Source: Erythroxylum novogranatense
Taxonomy: Eukaryota; Streptophyta; Magnoliopsida; Malpighiales; Erythroxylaceae
Reading direction: 5' to 3'
NCBI GenBank assembly: GCA_029891385.1
Contig: CM057226.1
Coordinates: 10,905,225 to 10,969,224, forward strand
DNA: 64,000 nt
In this document: piece after piece, positions 24,325 through 36,347 of the stretch
Numbering within the stretch: position 1 is the first letter of the stretch
How the letters are laid out: each line of letters begins with the position of its first letter
Translations under genes and position numbers: made by a program
The notes under the pieces: generated by a model
What the model saw: only the letters and a program-made list of their open reading frames with translations
What the model was told of the DNA's origin: nothing
The model's database searches: none

Positions 24325-24462
24325 GTAATAGCCTGCTTCTCGTGACAGGAGCCGGTCGTCAAGCTTCTCCGTGGTTACCGCTCGCCCCTTTGACACGGTT
24401 CCTAGTATCATGGAGGCAAGCATGAAGAGAAATATACACTGGGTTGCTGTCGGATTTGCCAT
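24325..24462 (-). pseudogene. Secreted peptide gene copy 2, disrupted
   Basis: Encodes MANPTATQCIFLFMLASMI and on through RLLSREAGYY, 46 residues that match the start of peptide gene 1 with a few substitutions. It then runs into the 3' LTR of Copia F. Its 3' end survives only as the stop codon region at 15980-15987. Leader, putative intron and TATA box are still present upstream (to about 24690). It is a pseudogene made by the retrotransposon insertion and a later deletion at the 5' LTR. Confidence 0.9.
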
Positions 24463-25423
24463 TTAAGAGCTATCAGAAATGGCCGAAAGCGGATGAGCAG
24501 AGGATAAGCCACCTGAAAGAAATTTATAAGAAAGTAATAAGCGGGTCTATTAACTAGGATCGCCGGAAAAGAAATGAAAGGTTTGACAACTGGACAGGGC
24601 TTACACAGAAACGAGTAATTAAACAATCTCATACACAAATTGCCTCTTAGATTAGTCAGAGACATAAACTGTCGTGGAGAAGATTATATAGGACAAATAG
24701 TTCGAAGACTTGTCGTTTAAGTTTTGGTATGGGCAAGTAACTTGCAAAGAAGCTAATACAGGAAAAATGGAATTAAAGAAGAACGACCGTTATAATGACA
24801 ATGAGGTTGAATGTATTTGAATAGATAATTAATTTACTATAGTCAAGTGTGGACTTGATTTTGGCAAATATTTAAGTACATTAAAAAAAGCAGGCAATTA
24901 ATCTACAAGATTGATATTTATTTTAATAAATTTATTAGATAACATCACTTTTGTTAGAACAATTATTTTACTTAAAATATAATCAATTATCAATTATACT
25001 AAATTATGTGAAATTAGTTTAAAGTAAGGTTGGTGTATTTGATAAAACATTATACAAATAATCTATAGATATAAAATAAATGAAAACAGATATATACTGA
25101 ACATTAAGGTTCTGCTGCCAATTTAGGAGTCTTCCTTATTCAATAATAGAACGACAGCTATATTTCTTTATGTTCTTATTCCTATTAATTTGGGGTCTTT
25201 CTTTAGATTGTGATGTTAATATATATTTGTACCAATAATCATATAACTTAACTCGTTAAAGTAAAATATTAAAATGATCGTTGATGGACTTTTACTATTT
25301 AATAGCTAATAATCATCTTTATTATTCTTTTATAGGATTTCACATAAATGTAAACAAAATGCATTTATGTTTATGTTATTTAATGAATGAACATGTATAA
25401 GAAGTAAAATCACATTAATACAT
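24325..25423. repeat. Segmental duplication copy 2, right part
   Basis: Continues the match to 2477-3578, ending at TAATACAT (25423). Confidence 0.9.
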
Positions 25424-25871
25424 ATTCATTTTATGGTGATAAATACTTTACTAAAATACTCTCAATAAGAACAGATTATAATATTTCTATTTCCTTTCAA
25501 TTGTATTTGAATATTTAAAAATTTGAACAGAATTATTTTTTGTAATTCATATCTTATATGTTTATATGTTTATTTCGCATATATGGTTTAGTTATAACTA
25601 TCTCTGTTATGATTTGAGTTACTTAAGTTAAATTGTTAATTGGATTTTCACACAAAAACTACATTATAGGTTTATTTTGCATTTGCTTATCATTTTCGCT
25701 TCCATATAGGGAAAATATGAAATATCAATGAAGTAAAGGAAATGAGAAACTCTCTCTCTCTTATTCATTAGGGTATAGTAAACAACTGACATGTCATCAC
25801 AGAGCGTAATCAACCAAAGACAAATTGATTGGCAGTTTGTGGTTCGTACAAATGTAAGAATTGTACATCAA
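25424..25871. other. Intergenic, nothing recognised
   Basis: Lies just downstream (minus strand) of peptide gene 3. It includes a CTCTCTCTCT run at 25751-25760 and otherwise AT-rich unique sequence. Confidence 0.5.
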
Positions 25872-26087
25872 TCAATCGGATTTGCTCGTGACTAGGTCTA
25901 GAAGGCGTTTTGGGATGCGAAGTTGGACTTTTGGTTTAGAATCAACAAAGCCATGTCCAAGTGAAAGGAGGCGCCCGTAGTGAAGCTTCTTTGGATAAAC
26001 AACTTGTTTCTCAGAACTACTGACGCTCAGTATCACTGAAAATATTAGGAGGAGAGCAAGACATTGAGTTGCAGCTAAATTTCCCAT
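25872..26087 (-). CDS. Small secreted peptide precursor 3
   Basis: A 71-residue protein with signal peptide MGNLAATQCLALLLIFSVIL (cleavage probably after VSSS near residue 25) and a short basic mature part containing PKKLHYGRLLSLGHGF and RIPKRLLDLVTSKSD. It is a diverged relative of peptide gene 1: it shares M-x-N-L-x-A-T-Q-C, the signal length, and a KL..(G/D)RLLS motif soon after the cleavage site, while the rest differs. Same strand as genes 1 and 2, so the three look like a tandem array. No known peptide signature was recognised, and expression and processing are unknown. Confidence 0.6.
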   Translation of the reverse strand: MGNLAATQCLALLLIFSVILSVSSSEKQVVYPKKLHYGRLLSLGHGFVDSKPKVQLRIPKRLLDLVTSKSD

Positions 26088-26099
26088 CTAATGCTTTAT

Positions 26100-26734
26100 C
26101 TTGAATCAATGTAAATATAAGTGATCCCTGCATATAACTAAGAGTGCAAAAGTAGGCTGAGATGATTAAGTAAAGGCTTACACTTAAGAGAAGTAATATC
26201 TAGGAGGAGGAAAAAAGAGGTAATTAAGACATTCTAAAGCCGTTTTTGAATAAATTTTCATGCAAATAACTTGCCATGAGTGAGATACATGAGATTCTCA
26301 TGTTTTGGGTGGTTGGTTCAGTATTCGGTGATGCATAATAGTCGCTTTGACGAGATTTTTCACTACGAAAGTCTTAAATAAAGTTTTCAAAGAATGTCTT
26401 CGCAATGAGTATGCGAAAATGGGATTGTGCTTTTGAGTTTTAGCATTTATTAATGGTTCGTTTTCACATACTGTATGCCCATATAGAGCGTGAAGATAAC
26501 AGAAGGATATGTCCCTTGTGTTTGTGGTCATTTTAAGTACTGATGAGATTGCAGTCACCATATTGGCCTTTCAAGTATGTATTTGAGGATGTTTCTGATC
26601 TCATGTTTGGTTATTCTGCCTATAGGTGTTGGCCTTACATGAGATTTTGAAATGTGTATAAAGGCACCAGATAGAAGAAAATCATTGTTTAAATGATTTA
26701 TTCAACCATAGGTGGTAGCGTTATGAGAGTTTAT
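26100..26734. other. Upstream region of peptide gene 3
   Basis: Probably promoter and leader of the peptide gene near 26090-26200 (minus strand TTATATGC at about 26133). The remaining sequence to the Copia boundary has an 87-codon open frame (26298-26561, minus) with no recognised domain. Confidence 0.4.
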
Positions 26735-27290
26735 GGTGTGTATTCTGATTTCTTTTATGTAGAGGTCTAGTCTTATGTATTATGTATTCATCCCATAGGT
26801 TTTTTATAATACGTTGTTCACAACATAGGCAAGAGGTTGTTCTATATAAATCCTCCTCCAAGTAGCCATTCAGAAAAGTGGACTTGACATCTATTTGATA
26901 AATCCTCAATATGTTTTGAGCAACCAATGAAATAACCAATCTTATGGTCTCCAAGTGAGCAATAGGAGCAAACACCTCTTCATCGTCTATACCTCGATAT
27001 TGATTGTAGCCTTTTGCAACTAATCTCACTTTGTATCTCTCCACTTCTCGTTTAGATGTATTTTTAGTCTTCAACACGCAGTCGACTCCATTTGTTTTTT
27101 TTTTTCCTTTTTGAAGGGATAGGTTCCCAAGTGTTGTTCTTGTTAATTGCTTGAATTTTTTCATTTATCGCTTTCACCCATTTTTTGTCCATATTAGCTT
27201 CAGCACAATCAATTGGTTCACTATCTGCAAAGAGACAAAACAAGGTGAGATTATTTATTTCCTCAGTTTCATCATAAATCTCTCTCAAAC
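26735..27290 (-). pseudogene. Copia H reverse transcriptase N-terminal part
   Basis: Contains NLTLFCLFADSEPIDCAEA, KWVKAINEKIQAI, NNTWE, then after a frameshift in a lysine-rich run KNTSKREVERYKVRLVAKGY, IDDEEVFAPIAHLETIRLVI and DVKSTFLNGYLEE. The RT catalytic YVDD region is absent. The last ~100 bases (QPLAYVV ... RLDLYIKE) are decayed with stops. Confidence 0.85.
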
Positions 27291-27459
27291 TTTTCCAACC
27301 ACAGGGTCTAGTGGAAGGACTTCCTTTCGAAGATGACGGAGGTGATTCATCATGATTCAGAGATGGTGGAGTTAAAGGCTCTTGTGGTGCTTCATTCTTG
27401 CCATTATTGCTTTCTTCAACAAAAGGAAAGAAAGCATAATCTTTTTCTTAACCATTCCA

Positions 27460-28394
27460 ATCTTATATAGCTTTTTTTATATAAAAAAAATTCTTGCACA
27501 CAAACCCTCTTCTAGTGCTTGGATTGTATAGTTTGTAGCCTTTTGAACTTGAATCATAACCTATAAAAACAAATTTCTCATTTTATCATCAAGATTTGAA
27601 CATTTTTTATCCGGCACGTGAGCATACGCAATGCTCCCAAAAATCTTTAGATGAGCAACACTAGACTTCCATCCACTCCAAGCTTGTAAAGGAGTCACAT
27701 TCCATAAACATCTGGTAAAGCTTAGATTAGAAAGGTATATTACACATTCTACAACTTTAGCCTAAAATTCTTTGGGCATCTTCTTGCTCTTCAACATACT
27801 TTGTGCCATATTTAGGATGGACCTATTTTTCCTTTCGACAACACTAGTTTATTGTGGTGTCCATATAACTATAAGAGGTCTTCAAATTCCATTTTCATCA
27901 CCAAATTTATTGAATTATTTTGAATTAAATTCTCTCTATCAGATTTTAAACCTTTTATAAAATAACCACTTTCTTTTTCAACATAAGCTTTAAAGTTTTT
28001 AAATTCCTCAAAGAACTCTAGTTTTTCTTTTACAAAATAAACCCAAGTTTTCGGATAAAATCATTAATAAACAGTAGAAAATAATTATTCTTATCGAAAG
28101 AAATTGGTTTGATTGGTCCACAAAGATCTGTATGCATAAGCTCCAATGGATTCTTTGCTTTTGAAAAAATTCTTTTGGAAAACTCTTTCTTGATTGTTTT
28201 CCAAAAATGCACCCTTCATAAAATTGATTTTGGTGCTTAATGTATGTTAATCCATACACCATGCTCGTCTTTGCCAACAATCTTAAGCCACCAAAATTCA
28301 AATGCCCAAACCTCAAATGCCAAGCCCATGATGTATCTTTCAACCAAGATTTTAGACATTTAATAATATCGGTTTGAATGTTTAGCAAAAACAT
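27460..28394 (-). pseudogene. Copia H integrase
   Basis: WAWHLRFGHLNFGGLRLL (the GAG-pre-integrase HLRFGH motif), GCIFGKQSRKSFPKE (normal CxxxKQ with one Cys changed), ELMHTDLCGPIKPISFDKN (first catalytic Asp) and, further down, a VFVGYDSSSKGYKLYNP-type C-terminal domain near 27520-27580. Multiple frameshifts. Confidence 0.8.
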
Positions 28395-28493
28395 TCAATT
28401 TTTCTTCATTGGTACTTTGACAATCAAGTTCTCATATCGATCTCTAATTGAAAGACTATAATTATTTATGACAATGTTATATCTTCTCTCCAA

Positions 28494-28760
28494 CTATTGT
28501 ACTAACCTTAAAATATTATTTTTCATATCTAGCTTGTAATAAACATTGGAAATGTATTCATGTTTTCCATTTTTGAAGCGAATTAGAATATTACCTTTCC
28601 CTTTTACCAACATTTTTGTCGCATCTCTAAAGGTAATATTACCACTTATAGATTCATCAAGCTCTATGAACAATGATTTGCATCCACACATATGGTTACT
28701 TGTGCCATTATCAAGGTACCAAATATTGCTTTCACATGATTCTTTATCTTTACATGCCAA
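28494..28760 (-). pseudogene. Copia H protease
   Basis: Reads SNIWYLDNGTSNHMCGCKSLF and GNILIRFKNGKHEYISNVYY. The catalytic motif, normally LD(T/S)GAS, is LDNGTS here. A decayed zinc knuckle and gag C terminus rich in RGRGRG lie at about 28820-29220. Confidence 0.8.
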
Positions 28761-29708
28761 GAGTAAGGTTGGCTCACTAGTTTTGTTATCTTCCTTAACA
28801 TAATTGACATTTTCTTCAACTCTATTTCTACATTCCTATGAATAATGGCCAAACTTATGACATTATAACATTCAACATGGCTTTTGTCATACCTTATATC
28901 ATAATTTTGTCTTTCATATGGCCTTAAGTAACTTTGTCTTCCATGACCTCGAGACGAATTAGAATGCTAATTGCTACCATCAGCTTCACTTCTTTTTTGG
29001 TCATAATTTTCTCCTCTTCCTCGTCCTTGAAAGTTACTATGTCCACAGCCTCGACCTCGACCTCGACCTCATTCATATTGACTTTTCTCTTGATTATCTT
29101 CCTTGCTTTTTAGTCATAGCTTTGTTTGCAATAGATGCTCCATGGAGTCTTTCTTCTTTCTCAAAAGTTTTTCTTCATGGGTTTTTAAAGAACCCACGAA
29201 TTGATCAACCGATATCGTACTTGATACACTCATATTTTCATATATGTTTAGGACTTAATTCAGAGACATTTACATTCATTTTATGTTTATTTATAGCTAG
29301 TTTATCATGTTTTACTATTATTCGAGGTTCGTTGAAGTAAAATGCATAAATGATACAAATAGACTCAAATTGCATTGTTTTTGGGTTTCTAGTAGACTTG
29401 ACCTTTAGTCATTGTGGATTTTGTATCTCGAGATTGGTTTAGCTAAAATTTCTGAAATTTCATAATTAAATTCTTAACTCATTGATAGATTTTTTGGGAC
29501 CAATTGCAGATTTTTCTATGCTAGAATTCTGGAGAAATAAATTCCCAAAAGTTACATCAGATTTTGGATCGCCAAAATGACCTTTCAATGATATTTCGAT
29601 CATAACTTTTGACTCAGATGGAGAAATCTCGTGATTCAAGCCTCATATTGAAGATAACTCAAAGAAGAAGAAACTGATAAAATTTGAGCTCTTAAATCAT
29701 CACCATTT

Positions 29709-30165
29709 ATTTTTTATGCACTATTGAAATTGACCTTAAAAAATTCATTCCAACCAGCCAAGAATCAACATCAGCCCCCACCTTTTAATTATTTCAGCTC
29801 ACACACAGCTCATTTTCCACTCCAGAAAAAACAGCCCCACAATCCATTCCCTTAAGCACATAGCCAGCTACTCCCATCCACATGCAGCACCTAGCTCTAT
29901 ACTCTCATCATTCAACAATGATAGCTACACTTTATTAACCATTAATTTTTTATGCACTGCTGAAATTGACCTTAAAAAATTCATTCCAACCAGTCAAGAA
30001 TCAACATCAGCCCACACCTTTTAATTATTTCAGCCCAGCCCACACACAGTTCATTCTCCACTCCAGAAAAACAGCCCCACAATCCATTCCCTTAAGCACA
30101 TAGCCAGCTACTCCAATCCTCATGCAACACCTAGCTCTATACTCTCATCATTCATCAAAGATTCT
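29709..30165 (+). repeat. 235-bp tandem duplication in LTR C
   Basis: TTTTTATGCACT begins at 29711 and 29946. Both units run through CAGCCCCACAATCCATTCCC and CTAGCTCTATACTCTCATCA with a few differences. Confidence 0.9.
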
Positions 30166-31346
30166 CTCCCACATAATGTAGTCTCCATTTGTTTACTAAC
30201 AAAAGCAATAATTATCCATGCCACTCCATGTCTTCACACATTCCACCAAGCTGCCTTCCACCAAGAAGCCTCCACCCCACTCACAACACATGGCTTTTCA
30301 CCTAAAACACAACGCAGATGCAAGTCTTGAAGGATCACTCTCCAACCTTCAACATCATTGGCGCAACTCATCAATGCAAGCCTTGATTTATTTTTCAACT
30401 TCCAAGCTCCAGCCTACATTTCTTTTCACGCAAGCCTTCATTTGTTAACTCTCAACTCATCAACGCAAATCATTTTTTCTCTCCAGCCTCTATACATACA
30501 ACACCGATGCAATTCTTAATTCCTCATCCACCATAGCCAAGCCTTCATAAGCCACTCACCAACCAAGAGCATTCATTTGAAAATACAACACCATAGCTCT
30601 CTCATACACATCCACACAAGACAACCGAGCTATTTCTTCAACACTTCAGCCCTCCACCTAAAAAATAGCTCAACCATTTTTTACTTAACAAACTAGCTTC
30701 CATTTGATTCACGTCAACCCCCTAGCCTCCACTAGCCAACGCAAGCCTCCATTATTTTTGGCATTTTTTGTTCACATCATTCTCCAGCCTCACACACACA
30801 AGCTGCAACTTTGATTTTTATCCATTCTTCACTCACAAAACAACACAATAGTCTCCATTTACCAGCTAAGCAACGTCACATCCTCCATACATCCATTCAC
30901 CGCCAAAGAAGCATCCACGTAAGGAGAGGGAAGAGCACATTATTCGGTTGTAGTTTGGAGCTATGCTTTTTATTTTTAATTGATTTCGTCATGATTTTAT
31001 CTAAGCTGAATGTTTGTGGACTGCTTGACATGATGATTTGTGGCTAAAATCTTAATTTCTCTTAAGGATTTGATATTTTTGTTGATGCTTTAATTTTGAA
31101 TTTTGCTGGAATCCATAACTGAAAATTTGTATACTTGTTGATTTTTTCTTAGATTTATTTGTTATTCCTTTGGATTATTGAAAATTGCCTTAGTATAAAT
31201 TCGCCTTTGAAAAAAGGGAGTTTTTGCTAGAAAATTAAAGAAAATTTTGACTAAGATTTTCTTGTGAGTTAGATAAAGATTTGGGACTTAAGAAACTCTA
31301 GGAAAAACTTAAGTAAGGGATTACTAAGTGATATCTAGAGTGGATA

Positions 31347-34300
31347 TGTTGGGACCCGATCCGGGAACCGGATCCCAACCGAAAAACGAAGAGAACGAAG
31401 GGAACGGAAACAATAACTAATCGAACCAAACGAACAGATTTCGAAGCGAAATGATATACAGAATACCGAAGCAAAACGAAACGCGAATCGAATACATAAT
31501 CGAAACGGAAGCACATCGAAACGAATCGAATAAGCGAATCGGATACGAATCGCAAACGGATACGCAACAGATCGAACCAAAGCAAATACATCTGACATCC
31601 GGAAATAAAGAACAGCGAAAAGCGTCGCGTTGGAGATCTAAACTAAGAAATATTCCAAAATCCGGTATAATTTTTTTTTCTTTCTTATTCTCATTTCTTA
31701 CATCAATCACATCCATATAATTTCCCATAGGAAATTCAATCTTAAACCCAAAACTTAGCAATCATACAAAATCTTATACAAATCCATACAAATCTCAAAT
31801 TATACTTTATTCTCATTTTATCAAATTTCAAAAGATAATTACCGCTTTAATCCTAACCCAAACTCGCAAGGGTAAAGAAATACACTTCTAAAAGCCAAAC
31901 AGATCTCGAATCATCGGACTCTCCGTCCGAATCCAAACACCAACAAAACGCAAACCTAAATCTAATACTTCCATAATTCTCAATTCAATACCAAACTCAT
32001 ATACAAATTTCCAAATCATATACAATTTCTTACTCTCAAACATTCAGTCATAATCTTCATACATTCTGAAAAACATCATAATCACTTAATGGAAATTCAA
32101 ACCATTTACAAAATATTCCAAATCTCAATATTTCCACAACCATACTAACGATGCAAAAACGGACCCAAAAGTCTTCACATTCTTTCATCCGATCTCCTGC
32201 TCGAAACCTGGAGATGGGGATGAAAGAGGGGGTGAGCTCGAAAGCTCGTGGATAACACATTTATAAATCGATAAATAAGCGGAAATCATTTTTCACAAGC
32301 TTTTTGCCAAAAGGCGTAGTTTTCAAACTTTTTAACTTTCAAATATTTTTCTCAAACCCTTTTCAATTTTCCAAACTTTACATATCAAATTTCTAAAATT
32401 TCGTTAAAACCCTTTTCTTTTTTTTTTTTTTAAAAAAAAAAATTTCTCATAAACATGAATGCAATCACATCGGAGAAATTTCATGCACATAAACAAAATC
32501 AAAAATTACAAAACATATCAAAATGGTCTGGTTCGGTCCAAAAGCAGTAACGCATCGCACATTCTCAAGATAGCGGTCCTGTTCGATCGTGAGCAGAACA
32601 TACTACACTTTCATAGCGGTCCGATTATGTAGCCGTGAGGAGTCCGAATCGAACTCCGTGCCACTAGCAAGGCGGGCGGTGAAGGCTATACAAATAGAGA
32701 CAATGACTCACCAAAGGACCTAACCGAACCCACATAACACGTAAACGAAAACAAAGATTCGAATTGTCCGAAGGCACTTTTCCAAAATCTTACTTTTCTT
32801 CAAATTTTCTACAAAATGCAAACAACTCAATTTATTCAATCTATCGTTCACTAAATTCAACAATCAAATCATTCAATCAAACAATAATTTCAGCAATTGA
32901 ATAATGCATACACAACAAATGTACTTTCAGAAGTTTCTATCAATTTATCAAATCATTTAAAACAATGAATTTAAGCTTATAAAATTTTTCCAGAAAACAT
33001 TCGGAAATCATAATGTCAAACATTTACAAAACAATAATTTATCAAAATTTCACATTTTTGCTTTCTTTAATTTTCGAAAATTCGTATTAAGCTTACAGAT
33101 CAAAATATAAATATACTACCCACCTCGAATTAATGCCAGAAGCTTGTCCAAATCGTCAATTCTCCAAATTCCTCCTTCTTTCTTTAACTTAAAAATTCCC
33201 TAAGCCATAAATATCCAAATTCATCATCATAATTTGCATAATTCTCAAACTTAACTATAGGAAATTCATAACTATCATATTTCCAAGCTTTCTAAAACTA
33301 GAATTTCTAAAATCTCCAATTTCAAAATTTCGACCAAAACCTATACACTCAAATTCAATCTCATAAAACATAATTTCTTCAAAATTGATTCCATATTTAA
33401 TCAATTCATACTAGTGTTGATGATTCTCCACCATAAATTCACAAAATCCCCAATTTCTAATTTGGCCTAAACTCCCAATTTACAATTTTTCAAATTAAAC
33501 TTCACCTAAAGCATAAACATCAAAATTAACTTAGGATATCTCAAATTCATCACTAATTCAAGCTATCTAAATCATCAATTTCAAAAACCCCTAAATTTTA
33601 CTATTCATCATCTTCTTCACTAAGCTTTCTCTCTCTAGAATCTTCCATAACCAAAATTAAATATAACCATAGTCTAATCTCTTCAAATAATCATAGATAA
33701 GTTAAATCCATAACCATTCCAAACTTAATCAACCATCAAACTCATCAAAATTTTAAAATCACAACTTTCTCTCTCTTACCTTTTTCTCCTCCATTTTCGT
33801 TATTTGTGGAGCTCCAAGACAAGCTTCCTTCTTCTTCCATGTCTTCCCCTTGAAAACAAACGAAAATCTCTTGAAAATCATGGAGAAAAATCGCAACTTG
33901 CTTCTCCTCTCTTCCTCTCCACCATAACCGACCATGCCTCTCCTTCTTCTTCTTCAACGTTTCTTCTTCTTTTTCTTATTTTCCATGTAAATTTCGTGGG
34001 TTCCAGATGGTTAATACGACAGCCTCCCATGTGTTCTGCCATGTCATTAAAAATGGAGGGCAAATGACCATTTTACCCTCACTTATTTGCCTAATTCCAA
34101 AATTACCCCTGCAGGAACTTGAAAAAACTGACTACTTGCGTCCTATTTTCAAGCATTTAAACGAAATAATTTGGACAAACTTTCTTCATGAAAATTGTTC
34201 ATCTAGATCATACGAATCCAACGCCACTGACCGCGCTCAATTTGGATCAGAAACGAAGAAGTTATAGCCGAAATACTATCGGACCTTCACAAAATCCGAG

Positions 34301-35323
34301 ACTGAACATTACGCGAATTTAATTCCAAAAATTAACAATCTTAGGGATGAAATTAAATTTCGATCCCTTCACAAGAGTTGTAGCCCTATATCTTAACTTT
34401 ATTTTCCCTTAAGAATCAACTCATTCGGAGTTGTACAGCTCCCGAAAAATGTAAAGTACTGAACCATGTTCAGAAAATTATCCAACTTATAACCTATAAC
34501 CCATCTCTTACTTTGGTTCAATCAATCTCTTTCCATTTAATCTCCTAAAAATCATAATTCTTCATAAAAATGAACGTAATTGTCTTAAGAATCCAACGCT
34601 TCGAGAATCAAATCAATCGGATGTCGGACGAAGGATGTATAAGCAAAAGATTACAAAAGGGTCGAAGTTCAAACCAAGTTACAAGACTTCAAATACATAC
34701 TTATACCTGAATTTTTCAAAGATCATATCTCTTAATCCCGATATCGAAAAATAGCAAACTTTATGTCCACGAAAAGCTCTCGACAGAGGCTACAAGTTTC
34801 ATGTAGATTATTTTCTCAAATTTTGCCTAGATCAAAAGTCAACTGTCAACCCCAAAAGTCAAACTTCAAACAAATTTCATACTTAACTTTGACTGATCAT
34901 AACTTCCACTCCCGATATCGAAAAATATCAAACTTTATGTCTACGAAAAGCTCTTAACATAACTACAAGTTTTCAGAAGATCGTTTTCTCAAATTTTGAC
35001 TCAAACAAAAAGTCAACTCTCAAATCAACCATTTAATCACTATTTATCCCCAAAGTCAAATGTTCTTAATTTTTCAAATTTTCACACTTTTTTTTTCAAT
35101 TCTTGCTATTTAACTTCATTTCAATCAACTCATCCACTTTCTTCTCATAATCCATACAAGTTCACTCAAATATCAACGTCCTCAAAATTAAACAATTCTT
35201 TTCTCATAAAATTTTCTTAATTTCCTCAAATTTCCTTAAATTCATTCTCATTCTCACCAATTCTTTCTCCATTAAAATTCATTTTAATATTTCTAATTTT
35301 CATCAAAAATTCGGGGTCCAACA
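31347..35323 (-). mobile_element. Solo LTR S (3977 bp) in LTR C
   Basis: TGTTGGGACCCGATCC at the left and GGGGTCCAACA at the right, flanked by GGATA on both sides (31342-31346 and 35324-35328). There is no PBS, PPT or coding domain. The order of parts (module near 32530-32700, CACCTCG at 33122, pyrimidine-rich block 33780-33990, GAAGTTATAGCC at 34257) parallels LTR E, so minus orientation is inferred. Short open frames inside look like leader or chance frames. Confidence 0.9.
31370..31590. repeat. CGAA-rich short-word array at the end of solo LTR S
   Basis: About 18 occurrences of CGAA in roughly 210 bases, often as AATCGAA or AACGAA at irregular spacing. This is far more than chance in AT-rich DNA. 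Confidence 0.8.
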
Positions 35324-35777
35324 GGATAGATTAATTAATCTTTAGAAAAAGGGGATTAATTATTCTTAAAATTCACCTACAAGGGCAGAATATTTCATTT
35401 GTGGAGAATAGCTAATTCAATATTAAGGTTGACAAAAATATATTCCCTAAGAGAAAGTCATTTCTCGTTGAAGTATATACTTTTAATTAGTCAATTGTTG
35501 CAATCTTTTCTTAATTAGTTACTGCACAAATTTGTCATATTCGTTATTTTGGTTAGACTAAATTGGGTAGTTGTTTAGAAATTTATTTAAGTTTAAAAAA
35601 ATAAATAAAATTTTTTCTTTACATTAATTTTAATTTTCTAAACTTTCACTCAACTAAATTTCAACTACCGTTAACTATCGTAAAATTGAACTTTCTCATA
35701 ATCCCTATGGACACGACTCGATTCTTAACGATTTATTACTCACTTCGACAACTGTGCACTTGCGGTTCACGAACAAG

Positions 35778-35799
35778 TTTTTGGTGTCGTTGCCAGGGA
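35778..35799 (+). other. Primer binding site region of element C
   Basis: TTTTGGTGTCGTTGCCAGGG, the Athila-style PBS wording (usual form TTTTGGCGCCGTTGCCGGGG) with C-to-T and G-to-A changes, two bases after the LTR end. Confidence 0.8.
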
Positions 35800-35855
35800 T
35801 GAATTTTTGAATATTTGCTTATATAGCTAGTTTGATATTTACTTGTTGGTCTTCT

Positions 35856-36347
35856 TATAACATCCCATCACCGATGAGAAGGGTAAAATGGTAATTTGGA
35901 ATGGGTTGCGAGTGTGAAAATGTATCTCGGCACGGTCATGCTTAATATGACTTTCATATTTGCATAAATTGTAATTTTTGTAAATGCACATGATTGTACA
36001 TGCATTCATGATATTTTCCCGGCATCTGTGGTTAATGTCAAAAATGTGTTATTGTGATTGAAAAATAAATTGGAGTGGATTTTTGTGTGTTTCATATTTT
36101 TAGGGAATTTCAGGAATTTTTTCTGGAATTTTTCGGAGTTCATGCCTGGATCGGAAAATTTCAAACTAACTGATTGAGTGGTTTTCCTGTACTGGAAATG
36201 ACTGGCCAATGGCACTGAAAAATTGGAGATATGATGTTAGGATTTATTAAGTTAAACCATTAGAGTTTGACGAGAAATTGGAGTAGAATTTGGAACCGGA
36301 TTATGAACCAGGACAAGTGGCAAGTGACACATGTCACTTGCCTACTT
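35856..36347 (+). repeat. 5' LTR of B, first part
   Basis: Matches 56679-57172, up to TGCCTACTT, where element A begins. Confidence 0.9.

Larger units (their letters stand above)
26735..29221 (-). mobile_element. Copia H remnant (gag-PR-IN-RT), minus strand
   Basis: Reading from 29221 down: gag C terminus, broken zinc knuckle, protease, integrase and the first part of RT, in normal Copia order. Both LTRs, the gag N terminus and the rest of RT/RNase H are missing. The right edge is the start of Athila element C (29222), and the left edge near 26735 is ragged. If C inserted into H, the missing gag part should lie beyond the right end of C, outside the window. Confidence 0.8.
29222..35775 (+). 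repeat. 5' LTR of Athila element C, interrupted
   Basis: Starts TGATACACTC, ends CACGAACA just before the PBS region. It holds a 235-bp tandem duplication (29709-30165), long pyrimidine-rich leader-like sequence (30200-30900) and solo LTR S. The end (GCACTTGCGGTTCACGAACA) matches, in reverse, the left end of solo LTR D in style. Confidence 0.75.

Noticed and set aside
26298..26561. 87-codon minus-strand frame between peptide gene 3 and Copia H
   Set aside because: No signal peptide, domain or similarity to neighbours; no reason to call it a gene.
27064..27164. Possible intact Copia H RT
   Set aside because: Frameshift in the lysine run, and catalytic part missing.
30200..31050. Several 60-80-codon frames in the pyrimidine-rich part of LTR C
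   Set aside because: Low-complexity HSTSLPST-type composition, no domain, and inside an LTR leader-like region.
31298..31761. Open frames on both strands at the start of solo LTR S
   Set aside because: Produced by the CGAA/TTCG word array; both strands and several frames are open together.
33745..34063. Acidic/basic small proteins on the minus strand in solo LTR S
   Set aside because: Purine-rich LTR leader; a small leader ORF is possible but not supported by any homology I recognise.
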